DNA of 64,000 nt from Ascarosepion bandense (GCA_037127315.1 JBBBDQ010001456.1:227001-291000); one strand, 5' to 3'. Positions 1-12,793 are shown, numbered from the stretch's first letter. Made by a program: numbers and translations. Notes: generated from the sequence alone by a model not told the origin.

Positions 1-1389
1 AGTAGAAAAATCTTTATAAATTTAATGTGTTTTGATATTTCATTTTGCTTTATCTGAAATTTTTGGAAAATGAAATAACATGAAAATGTTTTAGTTTTTA
101 AATTCTATGTTTTACTTTCCTTGGTTGTGTAGCTGACATATATCTTATGATGTTTATATTTATGTATGTATAATTTTTATTTTCATTGGTTGTGTAGATG
201 TCATGGATAATTTATGGCATTAATGTTTGATTCTTAAAATGGTAACACAGTGTAATTGTGTATTAGAAATTGGATTTATTAGTGCATTTTAATTACATGA
301 TAAATATGACAAATGTCTGAAACAAATGCATAATACTAGTTTGTATACTTTGTAAATGTTTAGATCTTTATTAGCTTTATGATTATTGGTGATACATTTG
401 GATTCTTTATTGGTTTTACAACTATTGGTGATATGAAGAAGCAGGTTTGGTGGATATTTATTGTTTGTGGCATATTTATTAATATTCCTTCTAGTTATTT
501 TCTTCATAATAATTTGTGAGTTTGTTTTTTTTTTTTATAAGATTGCATTTTTAAAATCAAAATTATGACAAACTTTGTTTCTATGGGATAATAACGAATT
601 TAATGAATTTTGTATACATCAATGAGGATTTTTATTATTATTTAGTAAATAATGGCCCTGATTACTTTGTAATTGAGCTCTTTCATTTTCTGTAACCCAT
701 AAGCTATTTGAAATGAATTATACTGTTTAATATAGTACAATTATATATATATATATTTATATATATATATATATATATAAAGCACACCTTAAAACTATAT
801 TTTTATCATATCTTCTGTCTGAATTTCTGGGATTAGGAGTTATTTCCATGTAGTTATTGTTGTCATAATGTTTTGACCATTGTACCCTCTGGCTTTCTGC
901 AGGTGTATATTGAATTACCTACAAGGAATTCTGAACTCTTTATTTAATCTATGGAGGTAGACTGTTATTGCTCATCTTTTTCCATTGAGTGCAAGTGTAC
1001 AATGCCCAATCTAGGTATTAAACTTACAACCACTATGTCATCAAATTCACTGACCAACACTTTAATCCACTATACCATTGTATGTAGGACACTTTTCTGT
1101 AATCATTAAAACAAGAATGTGAAGAACCCATTATAAAATTTCTGCACCAGCTATGATATATCAAAAGATATTGTGTATTTCAACATTTGGGACAAAAAAG
1201 AAATGTCTATTGAAGAGGCATAATAAGAAAGAAATATCAATCTGAAATTATGAACATGTACATGATAAAAAAAAATACCACTAAAATGTAAATATTGAAA
1301 CTATGAGTATGAACCAAACAAAGACAAATGTTTGGCATGGGGACAGATATGTAAAAAATATAAAAAGAAAAATCATTTTCAATTGGTGT
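1..1389. other. AT-rich non-coding DNA
   Basis: I see no coding exon, RNA gene or recognisable transposon here. The open frames present are short and rich in Lys, Asn and Ile, as expected from AT-rich DNA by chance. A TA microsatellite lies at about 742-780. Confidence 0.5.
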
Positions 1390-1893
1390 GTAAATTCGGA
1401 GTACTGAGAGACAAGAAAATTTCATTGGAGACAAAGAAGAGTGCTGGGCTGGTGTGTGATATCTGACCTTCTGTATGTCAGCCAACGTTGGGTGATCTTT
1501 TCAAGGATGATAGAGAGGCTTGAGGCAGCAGAAATGGGGGTTCTACAGATGAACGCTGAGGATACTATGGACTGAACACATGATCAACGACGAGGTGTTA
1601 GAGAGGATGCAAACAAAAAGGAAACTCATAATTAGCAACTGGCAGAGATAGCTGAGGTTCCTGGGACATATAATGAGGAAAGAGGGCATGGAGAATCTAA
1701 TACCCAAAAGAAGGATAGATGGAAAGAGAGACAGGGCAAAGCAGTGCAAGATATATTTGATAGAATTGCAAATGGATGGCAGGGCAGGGTTTGGGAGAGA
1801 TACCAAGAGGGAACATATTAAGAGTGACAAGGGACAGGGACAAATGGAAGTTCATGATAGCCTACACCCTGAAGGGACACAGCACATGAAGAA
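1390..1893 (+). mobile_element. RTE-like LINE, 3' coding end (family R, copy 1)
   Basis: The three frames together recover the C-terminal tail of a non-LTR retrotransposon polyprotein, with phrases such as LRILWTEHM, EVLERMQTKRKL, LRFLGHIMRKEGMENL and a final GHST-like end. Frameshifts and stops break it, so it is dead. The same protein tail recurs at 16560-17045 (- strand) and 38030-38880 (+ strand), which defines a family in this window. The endonuclease and most of the reverse transcriptase are missing, as usual for 5'-truncated LINE insertions. Placing it in the RTE-like group rests on recall of similar invertebrate proteins and is moderate. Confidence 0.75.
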
Positions 1894-2339
1894 AAAGAAA
1901 AAGTGTAAATTAAAATAGAAAAATATAGTGTCTAAAAAAATGGCAGACACTTTAAAAGGTGAAACTGATCTTTTCTCAGTACAGAAGAATAAGAAAGAAA
2001 ATATCATTATGGAATTAAAGTTGAATGGAGTAAATTTAAAAAATGCAAATGAAACAGATGTGCTTAAGATGAATAGCATGTGTCATGCTTAAATGTAAGT
2101 ATTAAAATGAAATTGTAACCCCTTTATATTTTGAATCTTACAGATTTACAATTTACTTATTACTCATGATAGTTGTAAAATTATATAAAATGATTGCACA
2201 AGGTATTTTAAAACCTGTTTCCCCTGGTGGAGGTAAATAGACATCACCTATACTAGAAATAGCCAAATGGTGATCTTAGAATCTGTGGTGAATATAAAGT
2301 AGTATTCAAATTTGTTTGGTTTCTTATCTTGTCCCAAAT
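1894..2339. other. No recognised feature
   Basis: AT-rich spacer between a LINE tail and a Gypsy remnant. Nothing supportable seen. Confidence 0.4.
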
Positions 2340-4600
2340 ATTGAAAATTTATTATATTTGTTAACAGGAATTAAATGCTTTACAAAAATTGATCTAAAAA
2401 GTGCATATTATCATATTTCAAAAAGTAGAATTTCGTCAGACCCAATTTGATGCGGAAAATATTAGAGGTGTCTCCTCCTACCAGTAAAAAAGAATTAGAA
2501 TCCTTTTCGGGTTTCACAATTTTTATAGTAAATACCTAAATATTCAGAGCCAATTGAAGTGTTTGCCAAATTATATAAAACAGACAATGAAATTAAGTGG
2601 ACTAACATACAACAAACAGCATTTGACAATGTGAAAAATGCTCTTGCAGGAAATTCCGTTATCAAGATATCTCCTGCCAAAGGATGTTACGTTAACTATA
2701 GATGCAAGTAGAATTCTTGTTGAAGTCTGACCATAAGCCTCTAGAATTTGTTTTTAGTTTGAGGAAGAAATTACCAAACGTTCCAGAACATTCAGATGGG
2801 CTATAAAGCTAATGGCTTTCAGTTTTGATATTGTATATGTAAAAGGAAGTGCTATTCACATATATTGATGTATAATCCAGATTGCATTTTAAAAGGGGAC
2901 AAAAAGACAGCTTGTTAGAAAATATAGAAAAGGAATTTTTGTACAGAGTAGACACTGATGTTCTACCAATAAATTGACTTGCCGCCAAAACATTACAGGA
3001 TCTAATAAGTAAAATTGAATAAAAACTAATAAATGGAACAATTGTTAAAAAGCTGAAAAGCCACACAAAAAAAAAATTAGACAAATTTAACTGTAGAAAA
3101 TGGTGCTGTATATATCAGAGATTTAATAGTACGATCTGGAAAATGTAGAAAAGGTGCAATAAAAAGTGTGCATGATGATGTGCATTGTGGAATTACAGCT
3201 ACACAAAGAAATTAAAAGTATGGCAGCCTGGATATGCACATGATGTTGAAAATTATGTATAGAAATGTCCAAAACGTGCTGAAATAAAAATATTTTGCCA
3301 GATTACTCTCACCTCAGTATAAATCTGCCAAGGCTGACAAAGCTAACCTCGCTGCTGATCTTGAAATGGACCTCCATTCTGTGGTGGACTAGGGTAAGAA
3401 ATGGCTTGTAAATTTTAATGCTTTCAAAACAAAGCTGCTATCCGTTAATCACCATAGACAATCACTCCTACTCCCCATCAGCATGGATCAGACTAGTCTC
3501 CCTGAAAGCAAAACACTGCGCCTCCTCAGCCACTCTCTCAATTGAGTGCCCCTGCTATTCATCTTGGCGTTTTCGACAAAATCCAAAGGAAAATCTGCAA
3601 TGTAATTGATCCTGACTTGGCAGCTTGACTCCAGTTGTTTTCTCACTGACAAGATGTGGCTTCCCACTGTCTCTTCTACAAATATTTTCACAGCTTCTGT
3701 TTTGACAAGCTTAGCTCCCTGGTGTCCCCCTCTACACAAAGTTACTCGAGCAACTAGACTGGCAGCAAGGTCCCACCTTTTTACTGTCAAAATAGTTAAA
3801 TGTAGCCACCTCTTCTACTATAACAATTTCTTTTCTTGCACTTCTTGTTTGTAGAACTCCCTTCTGTATACTTGCTTCCCTGATAGCTACAATGTTCAAG
3901 AATTTAAGTGCAATGTCAATTGCCATCTCTTATCTCTTTGACTTCTATATTTCTCTTATGCTTTCCCCTGACACACTCTGGATCTTGTTCTTCTCTCTTT
4001 TCACTCTACTGTCATTTAACTCTCTGCACACCAGTATTCCTATCCTTCTCTTCCTTATTCTCTGACATCTCCTGTAACCTGTTTTTCTTTCTATTCACTC
4101 TCATCTTATGTAGCCTCTGCACACCAGTGGCAATACTGCTTTACTTGGGGATGAAACGATTATTTAAAAAAGTACACACATGGCTTGAGACAGAACCTTG
4201 GTCTCATGCTCATATAGACTATGTACACATTAATGGTGTAGGGTTGTGTTTTCTTTTGGTTGGCTCTTTTTCTGGCTAGCCTGAAGTTTTTGCATTCAAA
4301 ATAGGAAAACTAGTACAGTAAGACAAATATTCCCTGTAATATTTACTTGCAATGGAGTACTGAAAGCATTAATGTCAGGTAATGCTCCAGAAGGTTTTGG
4401 TTAATGAAAATTGGATGCGTCCCCACCATATATCATCTGCAATTTCTTCTCAGTGGGATGATAATAAGATTCTTACCAAGACTATTATTTAGTTACAGAA
4501 CTATACCACATGCTGACAGATTAGAAAATCCATCTGCATTAATATTGGATATGGTAGTTGTACTTAGACTGTTGAACTAATACTGACTGCATGCATCTGC
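2340..4600 (+). mobile_element. Ty3/Gypsy pol remnant, split by a LINE
   Basis: A heavily mutated pol gene can be followed through changing frames. An RT start (KCFTKIDLKSAYYHI) lies near 2375. The RNase H/connection region follows, with TIDAS near 2695. Then come RWAIKLMAFSFDIVYVKGS near 2800, an integrase-proximal WQPGYAHDVENYV-KCPKRAEIK near 3220-3290, and the integrase core WSHAHIDYVHINGVG...GSFSG near 4190-4280. The RT-to-integrase order is that of Ty3/Gypsy. The block between about 3335 and 4172 is foreign: a LINE 3' end lies inside the integrase region. Many stops and frameshifts make it a fossil. No LTR was recognised on either side. Confidence 0.75.
3335..4172 (+). mobile_element. 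LINE 3' end (family A) nested in Gypsy
   Basis: This matches the 3' coding tail and 3' end of the longer LINE at 34030-36780. It has FNAFKTKLLSVNHHRQSLLLP (in two pieces), SLPES-KTLRLL and the downstream CQLPSLISL block near 3912. It ends with a short version of the family's terminal sequence and an A-rich tail near 4160-4172. It is 5'-truncated, interrupted by stops, and sits between two pieces of one Gypsy integrase, so it inserted after that element. Target-site duplications were not certain. Confidence 0.75.
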
Positions 4601-5146
4601 AATCACTGCTTAGAACATCATAACAAGAATGATTTACTGACGGTAAATATATTTTTTTTTAACTTTATTACAAATAAAGCATTTTTCAATTTTTATTGTT
4701 TTTAATGAATGATTACATGAAGAAAGGTAATATTTTCCATACAAACATACATAAAAAATCACTGGAAATGTTTTATGCATAAATCTATAAAATATAACAA
4801 TTTCAACTCTTGACAAAAAGTTATTAAATGCTTCTTGAATTGCAGACTGCTATATTTGATTTATATTTGAACTACTAGCAAACCACTGTATTTGACTATG
4901 GAAAACTGTTAATTTTGTTTTGCAACAAGAAAAATAACTATGATTCTTATTTTCAATTGAATAACTGCTTATTGGTCCTGGGAGAGCTTGCTTTTCTTTT
5001 TATTTACTTTGTATTTTTTAGACCAGATACAAGGTAGGCATTCTTAAATTTAAAAGTTTTTCTTCTTTTTTTTTTTTTTTTTTGACCCAGTAAGATGATG
5101 AAACAGGGCTATCAGTAGAAGTTTTTTCTGTATTATTTTTATTTAC

Positions 5147-5184
<38 letters not shown>

Positions 5185-5284
5185 TATATCTTTTAACTAT
5201 TTTATTTTTTTAAATTTGATGAATTATACATTATTCATTGCATAATAAAAGTGGACAGATTTTATGAATGATTTGGAGCATATT

Positions 5285-5326
<42 letters not shown>

Positions 5327-7556
5327 TTGGCGTTTGGTGTTGGTGCAGTGTTATTGTGTTGATGCTGGATTGTGTACCTGGGGAAGAATTTGTTGGAGCA
5401 TCTGAGTCAAATGAGGGTACCCATCAGATATAGGCAAATTAATGCCTATTAGTGTATATATATATATATGAGTGTGTGTGTGTGTGTGTATATATAAATG
5501 TACATGTCCTTTTGTACTAGTAGACATTGATATTTGCTTTACTTACTGATATGTATGTATTTGTATTCATTTACTTGTATGTATGTATGTCTTACATGTA
5601 TGTCTGTATGCTTTTGTATGGATATATGTATATATATATATATATATCTGTGTGTGCATATATATGTGTGTGTATATATTCATACTTAAATTTATATTCA
5701 TACTTGTATATATGTATGTTTGCGTATGTGTGTGTGTATATGTATGTGTGTGTATATGTATGTATATATATATATGTATGTATTTGTACGTATATGTGTA
5801 TGTTTGTATATTCGTATGTAGGTGTATATATATTTATGTATGTACATATGTATGTGTATAGATAGATAGATGTAAGTTTGTTGTCTTGGGTTTTACACTT
5901 CTTTGATTGTCTAACAAACTGTTTTAACTTTTTATTTAAAATACTAGATAAATGCAGAAATGCATATATTGACGAATTTTTGTGAAGGTGGGATGAACTT
6001 TGGGAGGAATATTTATTGTCGTGACGCCTTTTATACAAACACAGACATAAATTAACACTTGTACAACCATTGACGTGCGCAGAGACACATGCACATGCGA
6101 GCTAGACAACTGGGGTTCACAGACATAACTTCATATGAACGATATGGAGCTGAGCATATATATGTATATGTGTGACGTTTTGCATATGCATTTAACTTTA
6201 GCTTGTGTTTTTGCATAAGTATATATTTAATTCTGGTTATATGTTCATGCATTGAAATATGATTATGTCTATCTCAACCTCACTCATTCAAGGACGGTGA
6301 CGTTATGAATTTGCCTTGACTGTATCCAACATGTAACAATTTAAAATTTAACGGACAAACTGACAAGTCGATAAAGGCTAAATTTTGTAATTTGTGTATG
6401 TATATATGCGTGGGTATATTAATCTGTATATGTGTCTGTTTGACAGTGTTTGTGAATATACTCGCCTATTTTTCCATGTGTGGATTTTTGTAGGTTTATT
6501 TATGTATGTGTTCTTTCTAATACTTGTTTAATATATGAATAACTTTCTAAATCTACTAAATTGTTAAACTAAAAAAATTTTTTTTTTTAATTTTGCAACA
6601 AAAATAAAGTAGATATAATAGTTAATTAATAATGCTGATCTCAATTTAATCAAATTTTAATACCAATGCCCACCAAGATTATTTTTAAGTCTGCCCACAT
6701 ATTCTTCAAATTAGAAGTTGCTTTACTCTGATTGGTCCACATTGTACATACAATAATGCCTCCCTGATTAAAGGGGTTTTGCTTGTTTTTAACCTTTTAA
6801 AACCATTCAATTTAAAATAAACCACTTGACAAGACACAAGAAGTGTAGAAACAAAATAGCTACTTTTGTAGTGATATTATAACATATCCATGTTATAATT
6901 TCTGAAAGAATATATATATATATCTATATCTATATATATATATAGAGAGAGAGAGAGAGAATATGATAAATAAATTTTTATATATCAGAACAATACTAGG
7001 CAAATGAATAATGAAGTGGAAAAAATTCTGCATAACACACTTCATCCTTTAGAAGAAGTTGATTAGACTAAAAGTAATGTTTTTGTTGAAGGAAGAAAGA
7101 GGGAAAAATATAAAATGCAAACTTTGGTTATAATTATTCACTGACCCAACGTTGAATATATTGGAACACAGAAATTTAATTAAATTTTTTATTTTTCTAA
7201 ATTTAAATAAAAGATTGTGAATGAAAAGATTTTTTACAAAAACACAATTAATGCATTAATCACTCACCATAGTCTGACTATAATTTTGATTTAAAAAGTC
7301 CGACTCTAATTAAAAAAGAATGCAACTTTCTAAGGTGAAAAATGTATAGAAAGTGCATTGGTCACTGGATCATATTTGATAAATTTGCATCTAAGATTTT
7401 AAAATTTTTCACCTTTCTTTGTAAATATTTTAGTACTGACACTTTTTATGGAAAGCAGTCATTTAGTTCTTCTATACTCAGTACATTACTCCATTGATGT
7501 GTAGTCTTAAATTTAAATCAAAATGTAAAAGTTGAAAAGAAAGTTGACTTTTTCTC

Positions 7557-7562
<6 letters not shown>
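4601..7562. other. Non-coding region rich in microsatellites
   Basis: No gene or transposon recognised. A poly-T run near 5070-5085, TA tracts at about 5148-5177 and 5289-5324, a TA/TG/TATG expansion at 5455-5870 and a TA/GA tract at 6910-6960 dominate. Long open frames around 5527-6038 are artefacts of translating these tetranucleotide repeats. Confidence 0.6.
5455..5870. repeat. TA/TG/TATG microsatellite cluster
   Basis: More than 400 bases of interrupted TA, TG and TATG repeats. Translation gives runs of Tyr, Val, Cys and Ile with no domain. It is probably length-variable. Confidence 0.85.
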
Positions 7563-7595
<33 letters not shown>

Positions 7596-8350
7596 CATTT
7601 CACCCCAAGCAAGGTAATGTTTTTAATTTTACTGAATTGCTGCTGTAATTTGGTGATAGAATATTTTTGCAAACTATATTTGCTGCTTGTGACATTCTAT
7701 AAAACTACACTTGGGAAAGGTATTAATGTCACATGAACTCAATAAATTACTAGGAGTAAAAGAAGAAGAAGAAGGAGAAAAGAAACTATTTGAAATGAAC
7801 TAATAGCTAATTCAATAGTAAAATGATTAGACATCGTTTCTAATCAAGTAATAAACTTAAATTCATGTGGTTGAGCTACCAACGAGGAAAACTCATTACA
7901 ACAGTTCCCCAGAAAATATTGAACTGACATAGGGAAGCCACATCATGGTGCAGTGGGAGAAGAGTGGCTGAAGTTGAAACGTTATGTCAGAACAGATTGC
8001 ATTATAATCCTTTCTTTAGATTTTTTGAAGAATCTTGAGATATATAGCCGGAGCACCAAACAGCGTATGACAGCGATGTTAAATGCACAACTGAATGATA
8101 GATTTATAAATGTGTAAAATCAATTCTGATGAGAAAAAATGCCTGGCACAATACAGAAAACCAACTTTTTTAACAGTAGACCTAACAAATGATTTAAAAT
8201 AATCATTCTACTTCATGTCAGTGAAAAACGTGAGACCAAGAAAGTGCAATGAGTCACTCTCCTGGGGGTTAGCATCAGCCATGCTGATGAAAAACAGAAA
8301 AGGTTCTCTATGATGATTTAAAGATTACAGATTCCCTTTGGAAAAAATTT
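7563..8350 (-). mobile_element. LINE family A fragment (copy 2)
   Basis: Read on the minus strand, it ends in a poly-A tail (poly-T at 7563-7592 on +) preceded by the family's terminal motif, also seen next to the poly-T at 39213. Coding-region similarity resumes at about 7860-8350, matching parts of the master copy near 34490-34880. Between them, 7613-7860 is not normal LINE sequence and includes a segment duplicated at 8878. It is strongly degenerate, with no open frame. Confidence 0.6.
7613..7727. repeat. 115-bp segment, first of two direct copies
   Basis: Almost identical to 8878-8992. Both begin at GGTAATGTTTTTAATTTTAC and end around GAAAGGTATTAAT. This copy interrupts a LINE fragment, and the other leads into a SINE body. 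Few mismatches are visible, so the duplication is fairly recent. Confidence 0.85.
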
Positions 8351-8877
8351 ATGAGGTATTCCTTACTTTACTTAATATTAATTAGAATTAATATGTGCAG
8401 CTGACAGGTTTAGTTTGTCAAACTATTTGAAGAAATTAATAAATTCTAGTTTTTAATTCAAATTTGAAATTAATTATAATGCTCGTTAATTTACTCATTG
8501 TTTACTGAGAGCAAAATAAAACAACATGTATTTGGTATCTAAAAATCTGAAAACCAATTTGACAAAAAACAGTGAAAAACTGATTTCAGGTAAAATGAAG
8601 CACTAATAAAGTTAAATATATTCTACCAAGAAAGCAGAAAAGAAACAAAGCAGGAAAGAATGCAGAATAATTATTTTAAAATAAATACTTTGAGAATAAT
8701 TTAGCATTGCAAAAATCTTGAATTTATTTAACTTTGTTAACGTGATATATTAAAAAAAAATGTTTACAACTTAGTTGGAGGTAGGACTTCAATATAAGTA
8801 TATAGAATAAAAATGAACAAACAAATAAAACTAAAAGACTTGTCTAGTTTATCTTTCTTATCTTAAGTATGAATTTG

Positions 8878-9190
8878 GTAATGTTTTTAATTTTACTGAA
8901 ATGCTGCTGTAATTTGGTGATAGAATATTTTTGCATACTGTATTTGCTGCTTGTGACATTCTATAAAACTACACTTGAGAAAGGTATTAATCTCTTGCTT
9001 CTCACTCCACATATGGGTTAAATAACAGGACAGATTGCATTCTATATGCTTGCTAGGTAACCAGTCAACTGCAGGAAGCAATGGCAGCCTACTGCAGGAA
9101 AATCTTCAGTCTAGTCAGTCATGTCTCTTTTGAGACATGATCACTCAAAGCGTGTATCATGTATGGCACTTGACTGACTGACTGATTTGC
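8878..9190 (+). mobile_element. SINE body (family S) joined to the 115-bp repeat
   Basis: From about 8978 the sequence matches the 3' two-thirds of the tRNA-derived SINEs at 51030 and 52180: GGTATTAATCT, GGTTAAATA-CAGGACAGATTG, CAGTC-ACTGCAGGAAG and the terminal hairpin around CATGTCTCTTTTGAGACATG. The usual A-box/B-box head is replaced by the 115-bp segment also present at 7613. Confidence 0.7.
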
Positions 9191-10121
9191 TGTTTATAAG
9201 ATGCTTCGATGCCCAAATTCTGAAATCAGAAAAAAGTTTTTTCTTTGTACTTCATAGCACACCCCACTATCCTCAATTTTACGTACCAAATACCAGATTT
9301 CAGCATGAAAACCTGACTAATCATGACAAATTCATCACAAACTGAGAAGAAGTACCAAATTCATGGTAACTATTTAAAATGTGATAGTTGAAAAGTTAGA
9401 GTGCATAATACAACTGAAACTTAACCTTATAGCCACCTGCAATCTTCACTAATCATAATGAATTCATCACAAACTAGGATAGAGCACTGATTTGAAATTA
9501 AAGACATGTAAATTTGGATACAGAAATAAAATTAAGTTTCATTTATGTGTAGGTTAAAACATATGATAGTGTTTACCATGCTGTGTAGTTTCTCCCAAAA
9601 TTCATTGTTCATTTAGTTTTGAAACACTTAACTTGCTTTACTTTTAAGAACTCAGAATTTGATGCAACTGTGAAGTTAACTTTCACTCCACACCCCAAAC
9701 TTATAACTCCAATTACCAATCTTTGATTTATAGGATTCCGGGTGGTTTTTGAAGATATTTTATAAGAAAAGATGCATCTTGTAAGAATCATAATATGGTA
9801 TGTGTATTTAGGAAGAAAATTTTAAATATTTTTGTGTTTCGAAAATATTTAAAATCTTTCTTAATCCGTGGGGTCACAATTATTGTAATTAAAAAAAAAA
9901 TGCTTGTAAAATCCTTCTTGTCATTTTGCTGAAGATAATAAATTTGAAATAATTTAAACATCATTTTATTTCAATTGTATAGCTAAACATTTCTACATTT
10001 TTTGTGAAGTACAAATACTTTATTTTTTTAAAAAGTACATATGCCTTACTTTGATCCAAAGAAAATATATCTATATATAAAGTCAAATGTCTTACATTTG
10101 AGGGATTATATCTTTTTTGAT
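9191..10121. other. No recognised feature
   Basis: AT-rich non-coding sequence between two SINEs. No domain-like open frame. Confidence 0.4.
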
Positions 10122-10385
10122 TCATGACTGACTAGGCAGAAGATTTGCTGCAGTAGGCTGCCATTTATTTATGCGCTAGGCTAGTTTGCCAACTGAGACT
10201 ATAGGGCTCAGTCTGTCCTGCCATTCAACTCATAGCTGGAGGGAAACAGATGGATTCATACCTCTCTCCCAATTGTATTTACATGTAAGTGGATTTAACA
10301 AATTGACTGTAATTCAAACTTGTCTCTCTGATTTCATATTCTGGACTATTATCCATTATATCTCACTGCATGTCAATATATAGAT
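10122..10385 (-). mobile_element. tRNA-derived SINE (family S)
   Basis: Reverse-complement copy of the SINE at 52180-52445. The tail (CATGACTGACTAGGCAGAAGA) is at the left and the tRNA-like head at the right, near 10300-10385. The head is decayed, so the B-box is weak. Confidence 0.75.
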
Positions 10386-10634
10386 TTAATTGCCCTAAAA
10401 ATTATATTAGGTATTTAAACAAGTTCCTAATAATTAAAATTGAAACTTCCTCCAAAAATTAGTATAGGGTCATGTGGAGCTGGTATCTTTTGTTTTAATT
10501 TTTAAAAAAGTATTTTGTAAAAGAATATGTTAGGTATCAGTGAAATCTTTTTTAGTGTTAATATTTTTATAGCATGTCACCAGTGATGGCTACTTTCTTG
10601 TGTGTGTCCTTTATTGGATTTTCTAAATTATATA

Positions 10635-11489
10635 CAGGGTGCGATGGGTGAATTGTTGACATATTATATTTTTAAATTTGCATGTGTATTGCTTGTTTTT
10701 AATTTTATTGGCTGCACTGTATAGTAGGATCAGTTGGACACCTCCTGTGAGAAAAAGAGCACCATAATGCAATTAACTTTGCCAGAAATTTGAAAACTAC
10801 ATGCTGTACTGCTTGGCTTTCGTGCCAGAAGCTCAAATACAAACATTTCAGAGAGTTTGGGTGTCAATCTGAGGACAGTGCAGAGAATTTGGAAAGAGTT
10901 GGATGAGTTAAATGATGATTACAAAGGAACGGCAGCTCGGAAAACTCACTGATTGTTCTGATAAGAAAAGAATTCCCAAATTTATTGGTGATGGCCTCTG
11001 ACTAAACATGGAGGCCTATATCAAGTGCCTTGAGGAGATAGTGCTGCCCTGGATCAAGAGGGTTGCTGCTGGAAGATACTATTTCTGGCAACAGGAATCT
11101 GCACCATGCCACACAAGCAAGAGAACCCAGTTCTGTGGGCACATCATTCCTTACATCTGGCTACCTAACTTTCCAGACTGTAACCCCCTTGATTATTATG
11201 TGTGGGGTACAGTTGAACAAGAGACTAACAAAAGTCCTTCTAACACAAGAAATAAACTGAAGGCAAGGATTGTGGTAACATTTACAAACGTAAACAAGAA
11301 GACCATCTGGAAGAATTTCAGGAACTTCCAAAGTCATCTGGAGGCTGTGGCAGTTTTATTGAATAAATTTACTCTTTATTAATTCAATATTTTTTTGTGT
11401 AATTTTGGTAAATATATCTGTTAAAATGAGATGTCAGTGTTATTTTCATTTTTTCCTAATTTAAATGATAATTTGTCAATTGCGTCTTG
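10635..11489 (+). mobile_element. Internally deleted mariner-like transposon
   Basis: The left end CAGGGTGCGATGGG near 10635 and the inverted right end near 11475-11489 (TTGCGTCTTG) are imperfect terminal repeats flanked by TA, as expected for Tc1/mariner insertion. About 855 bp remain, shorter than the roughly 1.3 kb typical of full mariners. It contains both ends of a transposase but not the middle. It is probably non-autonomous and was mobilised in trans, if it was mobile at all. Confidence 0.75.
10760..11382 (+). pseudogene. Mariner-type transposase, central part deleted
   Basis: The N-terminal part is recognisable through frameshifts: a helix-turn-helix region with RTVQRIWKELDE-like codons near 10875-10905, then TARKTH and SDKKRIPKFIGD. 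It then jumps to LNMEAYIKCLEEIVLPWIKR at 11008, which opens the intact C-terminal frame to 11382. That frame includes WQQESAPCHTS and NFPDCNPLDYYVWG, carrying later catalytic-core landmarks of the DDE family. The region with the first catalytic Asp (DE-type motif) is absent, so no active enzyme is possible. A TGA lies just before the C-terminal block. Confidence 0.8.
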
Positions 11490-11889
11490 TATATCACATT
11501 ATTTTCTAACAATTAAATGTTTCATGACAGATAAAGAATTATTATGTTGGGTTATAAATGTAATTTAAATTACAGCCATGTCACCATAGCAACAATGTAA
11601 CAAGACTAATTCTGCAAATAGAACTTATATTGTAGTTGAATCAAAACTTTCCATTGAGCTTTGATTTTTTTTATACCTCCTATTTGTATAAAGCTTTCAA
11701 CTAAAAGTTTTATAAAAACAGAGTGTTAGGTGTATTTTCCAAAAATTACAAAGGCAGTCACAGACATTACTTTATATAGAAATATACACAGTGTCTCCAA
11801 CATTTGATGAAGTAACTTCAAATGAAAATATAACTGTTAACAGCACCTGTGAACTGAAATGTCATATCACCAATATATACTAACATAGT

Positions 11890-12190
11890 AGTTAACAATT
11901 TCACTTCAATCTAGCCATTCCATGAGCAGAATCATTGAGAGTAATTTCCACATCAAAAATCTTTTTCTCAAAGCCAATTTTCCATAAGTGCTCTTTCAAG
12001 TTTCTAGGTGATGTTTCAAACATACCTATTACTCTAGGAATTGCATTAATAGACATGTTTCATAGTTTCTTCAATTTCTTAACTAGATCCTGGTAATTTT
12101 CAGTCTTTCCAGTTTTTTTGGGGTCCATTCTTGTATCACGTGGAACAGCAAAATCAATAATTAGACACTTGCTACTTTTAATTTTTTAAG
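11890..12190 (-). mobile_element. LINE 3' coding fragment
   Basis: On the minus strand, shifting frames give DFAVP, KTENYQDLVKKLKKL, a PRVIGMFETSPRNLKEHL stretch and SAHGMARLK. Many invertebrate LINE ORF2 proteins end with such a block (a KIEKYQDL-like helix followed by VIPVVIGALG). It is only about 100 codons long and frameshifted. A SINE lies just beyond, at 12230. Confidence 0.6.
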
Positions 12191-12229
12191 TGCCATATAT
12201 GATACACGGTTGGGCAGTCACATCTTGAA

Positions 12230-12475
12230 ATAAACATGACTGACTAGACAGATGCTTTTCCTGCAGTAGGTTGCCATTATTCTCTGCGGTGGACTGGTTG
12301 CCAATATATAACCCAATCTATTTAACCCATAGGTGAAGAGAGAAATGATGGATTAATACCTTTCCCAAGGGTATTTGTGCATAAGTGAATGCAACAAATT
12401 CAACTGGAATTTGAACTCGGCTCTCCAATTTCTAATTCCATGCCGATATTCACTGCATCACAAGACTACTTATCT
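12230..12475 (-). mobile_element. tRNA-derived SINE (family S)
   Basis: Reverse complement of the 52180 SINE. CATGACTGACTAGACAG is at the left, the body carries AACCCAATCTATTTAACCCA and AATACCTTTCCCAAGGGTAT, and the B-box-like AATTTGAACTCGG is near 12410. It is one of the better preserved copies. Confidence 0.85.
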
Positions 12476-12793
12476 GTAGACATGATATGATCAGGACCAC
12501 AAAATTCCATAATATCTTATGATTGTCATTTTCTATAACTGCTTCTGGCTGATATTTCTAGCTTTTTTTCATTCACATTGAAGTCAAATTTACAGAATAC
12601 TTCCCAATTGATTCCCTTAACAATCCAATTATTTTGCCACTTATGTTTTCTCTCTTATTATTATGTATAGCCAGTAAGCATGAAAGCAATTAAATCCCAA
12701 TTTTCAATTTCAGATTGATATTTAGTATTTTTTCAGTAATTACAGCAATTTGCAGTGTCAAGAGATTATTTGCAAGAACTAGAATTTAGTATT

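Noticed and set aside
5527..6038. Open frames of 90-148 codons on both strands
   Set aside because: They are translations of TA/TG/TATG microsatellites. Composition is almost only Tyr, Val, Ile, Cys and Thr, with no domain.
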